Below are positions 12,799-24,417 of a stretch of 64,000 bases of DNA, piece after piece. Made by a program: the position numbers and the translations under genes. The notes below the pieces were generated by a model, which did not search any database, was not told the DNA's origin, and saw only the letters and a program-made list of their open reading frames with translations. The stretch comes from Oncomelania hupensis (taxonomy: Eukaryota > Mollusca > Gastropoda > Littorinimorpha > Pomatiopsidae): assembly GCA_036898135.1 (NCBI GenBank), contig CM072511.1:23353631-23417630 (forward strand). The letters are read 5' to 3'. How positions within the stretch are numbered: the stretch's first letter is position 1; each line of letters starts with the position of its first letter.

Positions 12799-12810
12799 CT
12801 TGTATACATT

Positions 12811-14115
<1,305 letters not shown>

Positions 14116-14224
14116 CGCAATACTTTTCTTTGTCTCTCTCTCTCTCTGTCTCTGTTTCTCTCTCGCTCTCTCTTTGTCTCTATCTGTTTCTCTCTCTCTT
14201 TCTCTTTGTCTCTCTCTCTATCTG

Positions 14225-14263
<39 letters not shown>

Positions 14264-14378
14264 GTTTCTCTCTCTCTTTCTCTCTCTCTATCTGTTTTTC
14301 TTTCTCTCTCTTTCTCTTTGTCTCTCTATCTGTTTCTCTCTCTTTTTCTCTTTGTCTCTCTATCTGTTTCTCTCTCTT
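14116..14378 (+). repeat. CT-rich microsatellite (CTCTCTTTCTCTTTGT / CTATCTGTTT type)
   Basis: Imperfect CT repeat with recurring CTATCTGTTTCTCT. The three overlapping Ser/Leu/Phe frames are repeat artefacts. An R570 copy inserted inside this tract, which resumes at 14962. Confidence 0.9.
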
Positions 14379-14961
14379 ACCCCCGTTGGGGTGCCAAAGG
14401 TTTCAGTATAAATAGTATCCCCACTTTCTGGAAATTTAGTGCTTTAAATTCCCACTGTCGCTGTCTTTCTCATTTGCTCTTTCTCATTCCTGCTCTGTTC
14501 TATCAATCTGCTTTACTATCGTCTTTTTCGCTAGCCCAGTCTCCTATCTTTTTTCTTGAAAACTCTTCCGGGACAAGACTCCTTATTTGTGTATGGGGTG
14601 TGTTGGATCAGCTTGGGAATATTGGACGCTTTCTGCCAGGTGGTCACTAGGGCTTCCTATGATGTTATTATTTAGCAATGTAGGTATTTTATATGTATGT
14701 GTTTTGTTGATAATTTATAATGATGTTTGTATTCTATTTTGTTTTTGTAAACGGGGGTTCGATAAGTTGGGGTGAAGCCTCAGCCGTCCCCTGCGTGGGA
14801 TGTCTTTATTGTAAAGTGACTGGCTGGTGGAGAGCTTTCGGTTTTACCACTAGGGTTGTTTCAGCAGATCTTTTATGCGGATCGGGGGTTGTCCGGTCCT
14901 GATTTGGCTCGGAAGAGTCCGCTGGACCTAAAGCAATAATAATGTAATGTAATGTAATGTA
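14379..14961 (+). mobile_element. R570 retroposon, near full length, (TAATG)n tail
   Basis: Starts at the CCCCCGTTGGGGTGCC head, has the conserved CAGTATAAATAGTATCC about 25 bp in, and ends CGCTGGACCTAAAGCAATAA plus (TAATG)n. Flanked by CTGTTTCTCTCTCTT at 14364-14378 and 14962-14976; this fits a 15-bp target-site duplication, although the target is itself repetitive. Confidence 0.9.
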
Positions 14962-15225
14962 CTGTTTCTCTCTCTTTCTCTTTGTCTCTCTCTCTCTCTA
15001 TCTGTTTCTCTTTTTCTCTTTTTCTCTGTCTCTATCTGTTTCTCTGTCTCTTTCTCTTTGTCTCTCTCTCTTTCTCTTTGTCTCTCTCTCTACCTGTTTC
15101 TCTCTATCTCTTTGTTTCTCTCTATCTGTTTCTCTCTCTCTTTCTCTTTGTCTCTCACTATCTGTCTTTCTCTTTGTCTCTATCTATCTGTTTCTCTCTC
15201 TCTTTCTCTTTGTCTCTCCGCCTCT
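14962..15225 (+). repeat. CT-rich microsatellite (continuation)
   Basis: Same composition as 14116-14378, separated by the R570 insertion. Confidence 0.9.
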
Positions 15226-16648
15226 CAATTTCTCCGTTTTTGTACGCTTTCTAAAACACTTTTTCCCCCCAGTTATCCCTTCATCCATTAGACTGATGTT
15301 TACACCACTGCCGATCCGCGTGCGTGTCGAACAGGAGACAGGGGACTTGGGTGTTATAGGAAACAAGATCACACTCACTCATGAACCCTCTTCTATTACA
15401 ACTCTGGAACCGCTTTAGCATTGAGTATGTATAGCCCAAAGGATCCATTTCAAAACTCTTTCTTTATGTCTCGTCTCTTACTGTTTCGTTGTCGGTTTGT
15501 TTATCTGTCTGTCTGTCTCTCCCTCCCTCCCTTCCTCCCTCCCTCTTTCTCTGTCATTTCTTTTTTTATAATCCCCTGCAGCAATTTAACAAAATGAGTT
15601 CAGATTAACAATATACGTTACTCGCATCTTGGAGTTTGATATGGAAAATTGTCACTTCGAGATCAGACAATATTTATACGAGCGCGCTTGCGCGAATGCA
15701 ATAGTGTCCTCTCGAGATGTAAAAATTTTTCATATTCCACGTCTAAGATGCGAACAACATTTATGTATCGATTTCTTCAAAGGGAAAAAAACCGAGGAAT
15801 CTACATTAGACTAAAGAAGAAATATGCCTGTGAACGACGGCTTTACACAGTCCTTTTTTAAATAATGTCATCCAACTGCGCAACCCAAAATAGTCCAAAA
15901 ACCAGGAGCTTTCCTTCACATTTATTCCGCGCGCACACAAACATTAACGCTCCCGCGCACATCCACGCACACAAGCACCCGCCCTCCCACTCACACACAT
16001 ACACAGAGTAATGAAAAATGAACACCTGAACATGACACATGACATGTGTCTTCTACCCAGCTTGACCAATGAAAAAACAATTGAAGTCTCTTCCATTGAT
16101 TTGTCTCCGCTTCTTTCAAAATGTAGGCCTACTCCAATAAAAAAAAACACAACAACGCCAGTTTCATTTGCTGATTCAGTCGGTACATTTACCTTTTTGA
16201 CTGCTCTTTTCCTTCAGATAATTGTTGCAGTAGCATTTGTGAATTAGTGATGGTTTTGGAATAAAACCTTGCTGTTTTGGCGCGTCTTAGAAAATACGAG
16301 AAGGCCGTTTGTTTTTTCAATCATTTGCAGTAATAGCATAGGTGACCGCGATTGATAAATGCGTCAAAGTCGGTCCTGTATTCTTACGACTTACACATTT
16401 CAAAGCTTGCAAGAAACATCGTCCTCTGTGATTGGTCAATTGCCATGCGATATCAGTTTTAGTCACACTCTGCTTGGCCATAGTCAAGATTAAAAAAAAG
16501 ATGAGAGAATAAAAGTCAAACTCTCAAACAAAAAGTTTGTTTTAAAAGTCAATATTTTGATATCTACTTGGCCAATGTGGAAATCGATACATACATGAAT
16601 ATCCCTGCTACACTGTAGATGTAATGTAACTGTAATATTAGGCTGTAC
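15226..16648. other. No gene recognised
   Basis: Contains short CCCT/CTGT tracts near 15510-15545. Open frames under 80 codons show no family resemblance. Confidence 0.45.
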
Positions 16649-17039
16649 TTGTGGCCTCGTGGCGCAGTGGATAAGTCGCCTGTTTCCTATGCCGAAGGTC
16701 GCGGGTTCGATTCCCCGCAAGGGGCGAACGTATGTGACTTAGGTACGAGACTTTTGAGGTCACCGAGGGTTTTCTCCGGGCACTTCGGTTTCCTCCCTCC
16801 CTTCAATAATGGTACAGGACGCAGTCAATATAAAAATTTCAAAAAATAAAAATTCGATTTTCTTTCCGTCTTCCAATAGCGATCTCCCTGCCTTTACACC
16901 ACCTGTTTGAGTGCTGGATGTGTATTTGTTGTGTGTGTGAGGGTGGATGAGACAGGTGAGAGTGTATGTTGGTATAGATCGCCGCGGTTTGAGCCTGGTT
17001 GATTTGGGGAAAGGCGCGTATATAGCATCCTGTATTATT
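16649..17039 (+). mobile_element. tRNA-derived SINE, full length
   Basis: The head has a perfect Pol III A box (TGGCGCAGTGG, 16660-16670) and B box (GGTTCGATTCC, 16704-16714). It does not fold into an intact tRNA, so it is a SINE head rather than a gene. A conserved body (CACCGAGGGTTTTCTCC; CTTCAATAATGG) follows, then AATAGCGATCTCCCTG, a TGTGTG-rich insert, AGATCGCCGC and the end TAGCATCCTGTATTATTA. Related copies: 33445-33742, 56895-57000 and 59128-59362. The 3' end coincides with the outer border of the large inverted repeat. Confidence 0.8.
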
Positions 17040-17279
17040 AGTAGTAAACTACCGAGCCTTAGAGGGTGGGTTTTTTTTTAGTGGCTGACACGGCCGGCTG
17101 ACGTCATAGGCTGACGTCATAGGCTGATGTCATATGAGGGTATGTGAGGTCAGGGTCATTGGCTGCGGTCATCGCTGCTGTGGTATATTATATCACTGGT
17201 GCGGCATTTTGTTTGTGGGTAATGGCGGCATTTGTTTGTTTTTTGTTGTTGCGGTATTTTATTTAATGGCGGGGCGCGG

Positions 17280-17400
17280 AGCGGCCGACAGCGGTCTGGT
17301 GTGTGCGGGGCGTGCGCGGGGCGTGCGCGGGGCGTGCGCTGGGGCAGGCGCGTGCGTGCGCGGGCGGTCCACGGCATCTATTTACATCACGGGGAAGTGT
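17280..17400 (+). repeat. GC-rich island with 11-bp tandem repeats (mirrored at 31435-31550)
   Basis: GGGGCGTGCGC is repeated about four times in an otherwise AT-rich region. It precedes TTTACATCACGGGGAAGTGTGATG. A related GC-rich sequence (GGCAGACCACTGCACCCATTTACAT) forms the tip of the inverted repeat. Confidence 0.7.
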
Positions 17401-17451
17401 GATGTTAAAAAAAGAGTATACTGATCTTGGGATCAGCATAATGGCGGTGAT

Positions 17452-17555
17452 ACCCCTCTCTCTCTTTCTCTCTCTCTTTCTCCTTCTCTCTCTCTCTCTC
17501 TCTCTCGTTCTCCCTCTCTCTCTCTCTCTCTCTCTCTCACTCTTTTTCTCTCTAT

Positions 17556-17600
<45 letters not shown>

Positions 17601-17614
17601 TCTAGCAATGAGCA

Positions 17615-17660
<46 letters not shown>

Positions 17661-17870
17661 ACACGCACACCCCAACACACACACACACACACACACACAT
17701 GCACGCACCCACACCCCCACACGCACGCACACACGCACACAAATATATCTATTTTAACAATAATTATGTTGAATTTACACAGGCGCACATGCACACCCCA
17801 ACACACACACTCACACGCCCACACACCCACACACCCACACCCACCCACCCTCCCACCCACCCACACAAAT
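17452..17870 (+). repeat. CT tract followed by CA-rich tract (mirrored at about 30940-31370)
   Basis: Imperfect CT repeat (17452-17605), then (CA)n with CACGCACACCCA variants to 17870. Tract lengths differ between arms. Confidence 0.95.
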
Positions 17871-18203
17871 ATACATCTACTGGATGGAATGATTAGGATT
17901 GTAATGAAGTGTGAACGGGAATTAGAGTGTAAGTTTGTGAAACAAATTAGCCACATCTGGACCCTAGAGACAGGATGCTGGTAAAAGCATGTTTAGACAA
18001 GACAGAAGCGTGATTACACTATTTAGCCTAGACAAGGGGGGGGGGGGGGATGATGCAGTAAAGACGCGTGATGCCGGCCGCGAGAATGGGAAACAGCTGC
18101 TTACATATACATACGCAATGTGGGGTTAATTGTATCTGATTAGTATACCTTAATTGAATGATAAACATTTGTTTGAAAACTTATTTTATCTGAAAAAAAA
18201 AAT

Positions 18204-18286
18204 TGACACGGGTGGGGTTTGAACACACTCTGATATCAATCTATTGGATCTTAAGTCCAATATCTTAACCACTCGGCCACCATACA
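18204..18286 (-). tRNA. tRNA-Leu(UAA)-like sequence, probably pseudogene or SINE head
   Basis: Minus strand: A box TGGCCGAGTGG, anticodon stem TTGGA/TCCAA around loop CTTAAGA (anticodon TAA), a long variable region as in Leu tRNAs, and B box GTTCAAACC. The acceptor stem pairs only weakly (G-U pairs and one mismatch) and one T-arm pair is lost, so a functional tRNA is doubtful. Confidence 0.5.
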
Positions 18287-19443
18287 TTAATTTAAAATGC
18301 TGCATTTGTAAGATGAATACTATATGGCCACATCGTCTATGATATTGTATCAACATTACATCATCTGAGGTTAGCATATCTCATACAAAATAAGTTTAAA
18401 TATGCATTTTTTCTCTCTCTCTTTCTCCTTCTCTCTCTCTCTCTCTCGCTCTCTCTCTCTTTCTCTCTCTCCTTCTCTCTCTCCTTCTCTCTCTCCTTCT
18501 CTCTCTCTCTCTCTCTCTCTCTATCTCCCTCTCTCTTTCTCAGCATATAAATATATACAATTGTTATTAAAATATACATTTATCTATGTATACTAATAGA
18601 ATAATGTGTAAGCAGGAAAACAAGGAGAGAGAAAGTCGTGCAATTTAAAATGAAAACAAAAACCAATACTCAATGATACAAAAACACAGTGTGAGCTGTA
18701 TGTGAACGCATGCAATAAATGATCTTACCAGAACTTATGTGTCTGTCCTCTATCTCTCTCACACCCTCTCTCTTTTTTTTCACTCTCTGTGTGTCTATAT
18801 TTTGGTATACAAACACACCCAAGAATAGTTAATGACCATTGATGGATATGTAATGACTCAATTGTCTGTACATTAGACCAAGCACCCAAAGGCTGCAAGC
18901 GTGCGTCTTGACAATTTTGATTTAGATCATGTATCAATTGACCAGCGCCTTGGTAAGTATGGCGAGATATCCCGAGGGGGTGATTAGCCAGCAGGGGGAA
19001 GGGGTGATTAGCTGCCCATCACGCTTGAAAGACTGTGGCTCATCTTATTTACATGGGAGCAGACGAGAAACTTATTTATTTTAAGAGAGATAGCTTAACT
19101 AGAATTTTTTTTTTGGATGTGAAGCATTGTAAATGATAGATCATGGCCTATGTGTATATATACTCTCTCTGGCTCATCCTCTCTCACACACATCTATCAC
19201 TCAAACAGATGGTGTAAAGGCAGAGACATGATTTTGATAATGATTATATAGGATTGGATGAGGGTCATTTTAATCAAACAGGCAATTTTTTTAACGTTAT
19301 TATTGATTTTGTTTAGTTTTGATGACAAAGTCTATCGATGACGCATGATAAAAAGTGGTAAACAGGAGCAGAATCGATGTAGTGGTTTTTGAGATATTGA
19401 ATTTATATGAGGCGAATCGCGCAAATATTTTAAAGTATTTGAT

Positions 19444-19494
19444 TTATTTTATTGATTTGAGTCTCTCTCTCTCTCGCTCTCTATCTCTCTCTCA

Positions 19495-19547
<53 letters not shown>

Positions 19548-19603
19548 GCATGTTTGGACATGATATGGAAACGGCTGACGCAAGCATAAGATATGGGAAG
19601 TAA

Positions 19604-19691
<88 letters not shown>

Positions 19692-20280
19692 CTTAAGCAT
19701 CTTAACTTTTGTAGAAGATATTTGAACAAGCTAATGCATTAAAATTGATGCTGTTTGCGTAAGTTGTTGAGAGCTTTACAGTCAACGAAACCTGCTACTG
19801 AAACCTTAAAATGCCACACTTTTAAAATCACTAATAATATCTTTTACAATTAATCAGTCATTGCGTTTTTTTATATTTTTTTTCATGCACCAAAGTTATA
19901 TCTTACAATATTTACAACGTTAAAAGCACTTAAAATACAAGTGATCATAGAAATTATAGACAAACTTTATCAAAAATGTGTTTTTTTTTTTATCAATCAC
20001 AATAACAGTACCACAAAGTACCACGCCGGCACTTTTTAAAGACATGTTTGGACATGATATGGAAACGGCTGATATGGGAAGTAACTCGATCTTTTTTTTT
20101 CTCCCTCTCGCTCTCTCTCTTTCTCTCTCTTTCTCCCTCTCTTTCTCTCTCTCGCTCTATCTACATCTTATTATTACTCGCTCGCCCTCTCTTTTTTTTT
20201 TCTCTCTCTCTCTCTCTCCATCTCCCTCTCTCTATCTACATCTTATTATTACTCTCTCTCTCTCTCTCTCTCTCTCTCCC

Positions 20281-20321
<41 letters not shown>

Positions 20322-20358
20322 TCTCTATCCACATCTTATTATTACTCTCTCTCTCTCC

Positions 20359-20410
<52 letters not shown>

Positions 20411-20902
20411 CTTAAGTATCTTAACTTTTGTAGAAGATATTTGAACAAGCTAATGCATTAAAATTGATGCTGTTTGCGTAAGTTGTTGAGAGCTTTACAG
20501 TCAACGAAACCTGCTACTGAAACCTTAAAATGCCACACTTTTAAAATCACTAATAATATCTTTTACAATTAATCAGTCATTGCGTTTTTTTATATTTTTT
20601 TCATGCACCAAAGTTATATCTTACAATATTTACAACGTTAAAAGCACTTAAAATACAAGTGATCATAGAAATTATAGACAAACTTTATCAAAAATGTGTT
20701 TTTTTTTATCAATCACAATAACAGTACCACAAAGTACCACGCCGGCACTTTTTAAAGACATGTTTGGACATGATATGGAAACGGCTGATATGGGAAGTAA
20801 CTCGATCTTTTTTTTTCTCCCTCTCGCTCTCTCTCTTTTTCTCCCTTTCTCTCTCTTTCTCCCTCTCGCTCTATCTCCATCTTATTATTACTCGCTCACC
20901 CT

Positions 20903-20940
<38 letters not shown>

Positions 20941-20977
20941 CTCTCTCTCCCTCTCCCTCTTTCTCTCTCTCTCTCCC

Positions 20978-21018
<41 letters not shown>

Positions 21019-21402
21019 CGCTCTCTCTCTCTCTCTCCCTCTCTCTATCCACATCTTATTATTACTCTCTCTCTCTCTCTCTCTCTCCCCGCTCTCTCTC
21101 TCTCTCTCTCTCTCCCTCTCTCCCCTCTCTCTCCCTCTCTCCCCTCTCTCTCTCTATCTACATCTTATTATTACTCTCTTTCTCTCTCTCTCTTACTCTC
21201 TCTCTCTCTCTCGTTTTTTGACCTATCTCTCTCTAGCTTTAACCATCTTTTATTGAGCCCCTCTATACCACACCACACCTGACCATACCCTATAAATAAT
21301 GGTGTCCATGATTTTACATATGTGAAAATGAAGAGAAGAAAGAATGATTAGTGGCCCTTGATTGAAGATCTTATGTAGACCACACACAAGCATATACACA
21401 CA

Positions 21403-21461
<59 letters not shown>

Positions 21462-22041
21462 ACACACACACACACATACCTGAAGTTTTTTTTCTTTTTC
21501 GGCTTGCTTTGAAGATTGTTCAGTTTTGAGTCCAGGCACAAAAAGCATGTATGTGAATAAACACCTGTTTATTGAATGTAGTAACACAAACAAAAAGACT
21601 ATTTCACAAAGGAAATAATTGTTCACCACTAATAGATCTTTGAATAGCTGAAGACATGGTAGTGAAGCGAGTAACAAGTGGCTTTTTTAAATTAATCAGT
21701 CATTTCATTTTTTATATTTTTTCCATGCACAAAAGTTATATCTTATAATGTTTACAACTTTTAAAGCACTTAAAATGCAAGTGATCACAGAAATTGTAGT
21801 AAAACGTTATAAAAAAAATGTGTTCTTATCAATCACAGTAACAGAGAAAACAGTATCACAAAGTACCACACCATATTATATAGCACTTTTGTTTTTAAAG
21901 GCATGTTTGGACTCACAAAGTACCACACCATATTATATAGCACTTTTGTTCTTAAAGGCATGTTTGGACATGATATGGAAACGGCTGACGCAATCATAAG
22001 ATATGGGAAGTAACCCATCTGTCTATCTCCTCTCCCTCTCC

Positions 22042-22084
<43 letters not shown>

Positions 22085-22110
22085 TCTATCTCTCTCTCTC
22101 TCTCTCGCTC
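19444..22110 (+). repeat. Tandem ~717-bp block with CT tracts (mirrored at about 26690-29345)
   Basis: A unit starting CAATGCTTAAGCATC at 19687 and ending GGAAACGGCTGATATGGG at about 20080 is repeated from 20405 to 20800. Partial, more diverged copies lie at 19546-19604 and 21690-22015, the last containing an internal duplication of CACAAAGTACCACACCA. Long CT tracts with CATCTTATTATTACT blocks separate the units. All Ser/Leu or Arg/Glu frames here are artefacts. Confidence 0.85.
21391..21478 (+). repeat. (AC)n microsatellite (mirrored at 27312-27400)
   Basis: AC dinucleotides with CACCCACA interruptions near both ends. Arm copies differ slightly in length. Confidence 0.95.
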
Positions 22111-22494
22111 TCGTTTTTTTTATCGATCTCTACACACACAATATCAAAAAAATGTCACTTTTGGAGTGGATAATGAATATCTAACTACAATCTGTTGTGT
22201 GGAGTGGTTGAATATATAGACAAATCTTTACAAATATAGATAACTGAATACTAATCAAATGCGGTCAGCACGCCTGAAAAAAAAGTCTAAACATATATGT
22301 CAACCCTGATGACACCCACCAACATGTTTAACAAGTCACACATAATATTGCATCATCGAACAGCCACATGTCTTACAGAAGGGGAGAAAGAGAGACAACT
22401 CAAACTTGACGATCACACTTGTTTATTAGTCGGCTTATAGATTTAGCCATCACCTTTTTAAAGGGCAAATACTGTGTGGATAGTGCGCAATTGT

Positions 22495-23525
22495 GCACCC
22501 CATGCAGCGATGATGAAGTGGATGATAACGTGCATGGGCATGTATGCAGTGTCTACACACGCACACATACGCACACCTGCCCACACAAATTTTTTAAAAC
22601 TACATGTGAAAATACAAGGAAATACTTTGAACACACTGACCCCATACAGTGATGATGGCGTGGACGCACACCCCATGCAGCGATGATGACATGGATGATG
22701 ACGTGCATGTACATGTATGCAGTGTCTACACACGTACGCACACTTGTATACACAAATTTTTAAAACTGCACGCCAAAATATAGTAAAATGCATTGAAAAA
22801 AAACCAACAAAAAACACGTACCCGTGCAACGATGATACCATGTTCATGCATTGTAAACAGTGTCTGAACACGTGCGCGTGCATGTATGCAGTATCTGCAC
22901 ACACATTTTGTAACCCCGCACACGGATTTTGTAACACTGCATGCCCAAAGTTTTAAAAGTGCACGCCAAAATACAATAAAATACGCTGAAAACAAAACAC
23001 GCAACCCGAGCATCGATGATACCATGTCCATGCATCGATGATATCATGTGCGTGCACGGCACGTGAGCGTGCATGTATGCAGTGTCTGCACACACATTTT
23101 TAATACTCTGTACGCCCAAATTTGAAACTCTGCACGCCCAAATTTAAAACAATGCACGTCAAAATACAATGAAATACGCTGAAAACAAAACACGCAACCC
23201 GTGCATCGATGATACCATGTCCGTGCATCGATGATATCATGTGCGTGCACGTGTGCGTGCATGTATGCAGTGTCTGCACACACATTTTTAACGCTCAAAT
23301 TTGAAACTCTGCACGCCCAAATTTAAAACAATGCACGTCAAAATACAATGAAATACGCTGAAAACAAAACACGCAACCCATGCATCGATGATACCATGTC
23401 CGTGCATCGATGATATCATGTGCGTGCACGTGTGCATGCATGTATGCAGTGTCTGCACACACATTTTTAATACTCTGTACGCTCAAATTTGAAACTCTGC
23501 ACGCTCAAATTTAAAACAATGCACT
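22495..23525 (+). repeat. ~170-190-bp satellite, about six tandem units (mirrored at 25270-26300)
   Basis: CATGTATGCAGTGTCT recurs near 22540, 22712, 22881, 23072, 23260 and 23440 (spacings about 172, 169, 191, 188, 180). Units share GCATCGATGATATCATG, TGCACGTGTG and AAAATACAATGAAATACGC. The first two units are more diverged. The 278-codon open frame 25502-26338 on the mirror arm is a read-through of this satellite, not a gene. Confidence 0.9.
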
Positions 23526-23689
23526 GCCAAGGATCTCAGTGACGGCATCTGTCACATCCGAGTTGAAGGTGGTGGTGGTGGTGGTGGTGATTAATTATTA
23601 CATTGATCCTAATTTGATATAGTTATAGAATATGACAACCAAGTCTGTCGCACAAAGACTGAATAAGGAAAAAATGCCAAGGGATGTCT

Positions 23690-24200
23690 GATAGCACAGT
23701 GGTTGGAACACTCGCTACTGTGTCGCAAGTTAACCACCATCCAGGATGATTAGCACTTGGATGGGTGACCACAAAACGTGAAGGACTCAACTATGACTGA
23801 CTACATAAAGCAGTGAGGGAGAGAGATGGGCATCACCCTCATTATGCTGGCCCAAGATAAGTGGGATCTCAAGACTATGGGACTATCTTTATTTTTATAT
23901 ACAAGATGGTCTATAGCTGTATACGATTTGTGGATAGCGCAGTGGTTGGAGCACTCACTACTGTGTCGCAAGTTAAGCACCAGCTAGTGTGATTAACACT
24001 TGGATGGGATGACTAAATACCTACTCTCTTGAGGGTGGGGAAAGTAAAGCAGCGGAGGGAGATAGAGAGGGGCATCACCGTCATTACGATGGTCCCAAGA
24101 TAAGTATAATCTCTTTAACATCACACTCCCCTACGTTCACAAGGCTATGAGACTATCCTTTATCTTTATACACAAGACAGCCTATAGCTGTATACGTTTT
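23690..24200 (+). mobile_element. Two tandem 5S-rRNA-like SINE units (mirrored at about 24598-25112)
   Basis: Each ~245-bp unit has an A-box-like TAGCACAGTGG or TAGCGCAGTGG, then GCAAGTTAAGCACC and ACTTGGATGGGTGACC, which correspond to the internal control region of animal 5S rRNA (AAGTTAAGCA then TTAGTACTTGGATGGGTGACC). The unit continues with CATCACCGTCATTA and CCCAAGATAAGT and ends TATAGCTGTATACG. The 5' and 3' thirds of 5S rRNA are not recognisable, so this is a 5S-derived repeat and not a 5S gene. The CATCACCG...CCCAAGAT tail also occurs alone, reversed, at about 17400-17455. Confidence 0.6.
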
Positions 24201-24382
24201 TTGGCTAAATCAACACTAAAACTATGAGAGCAATTAAACTGAAGAAATGGACAGTGAAAAATTGCATTTGTTGACAAATAACTTATTCATTGTTGAGTGT
24301 AAACAAAACAGACCCCACACCAAGACCACATGAGATGTAAATGGGTGCAGTGGTCTGCCCTGCCCTGCCCGCTCGCTGTCGC

Positions 24383-24417
24383 ACACCATTAAATGAACGC
24401 CGCAACAAACAAGCGGG
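24383..24417. other. 35-bp spacer at the centre of the inverted repeat
   Basis: Short non-palindromic loop containing CCATTAAATGAACGCCGCAA. It resembles CCATTAAATAAAATACCGCAA in the outer part of the right arm (about 31552). Confidence 0.9.

Larger units (their letters stand above)
17039..24382 (+). repeat. Left arm of a giant inverted repeat (~7.34 kb)
   Basis: The reverse complement of this segment is 24418-31782. Agreement starts at GTAGTAAACT (17041) against AGTTTACTAC (31771) and ends at GCTGTCGC (24375-24382) against GCGACAGC (24418-24425). Where I compared them the arms are almost identical; differences are single-base indels and microsatellite lengths. No protein gene lies within the arm. 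Confidence 0.97.

Noticed and set aside
14587..14775. Recurring small frame beginning MCMG/MCMRSVGSAWEYW in R570 copies
   Set aside because: Present only because the copies are similar; frames differ in start, length and stops between copies, with no sign of protein-level conservation.
15184..15418. Possible exon after the CT tract (IRVRVEQETGDLGV)
   Set aside because: Short, frame continues out of the microsatellite, and no acceptor/donor pair or homology is evident.
19978..21282. Ser/Leu-rich frames up to 180 codons, and Arg/Glu frames on the other strand
   Set aside because: Direct translations of CT/GA microsatellite DNA.
22495..23525. CRISPR-like regular repeats
   Set aside because: Period ~180 bp with whole-unit similarity, no short repeat with unique spacers, and a eukaryotic setting; it is a satellite.
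23727..23772. Functional 5S rRNA gene
   Set aside because: Only the internal control region is recognisable; the remaining 5S sequence and a T-run terminator at the right place are missing.
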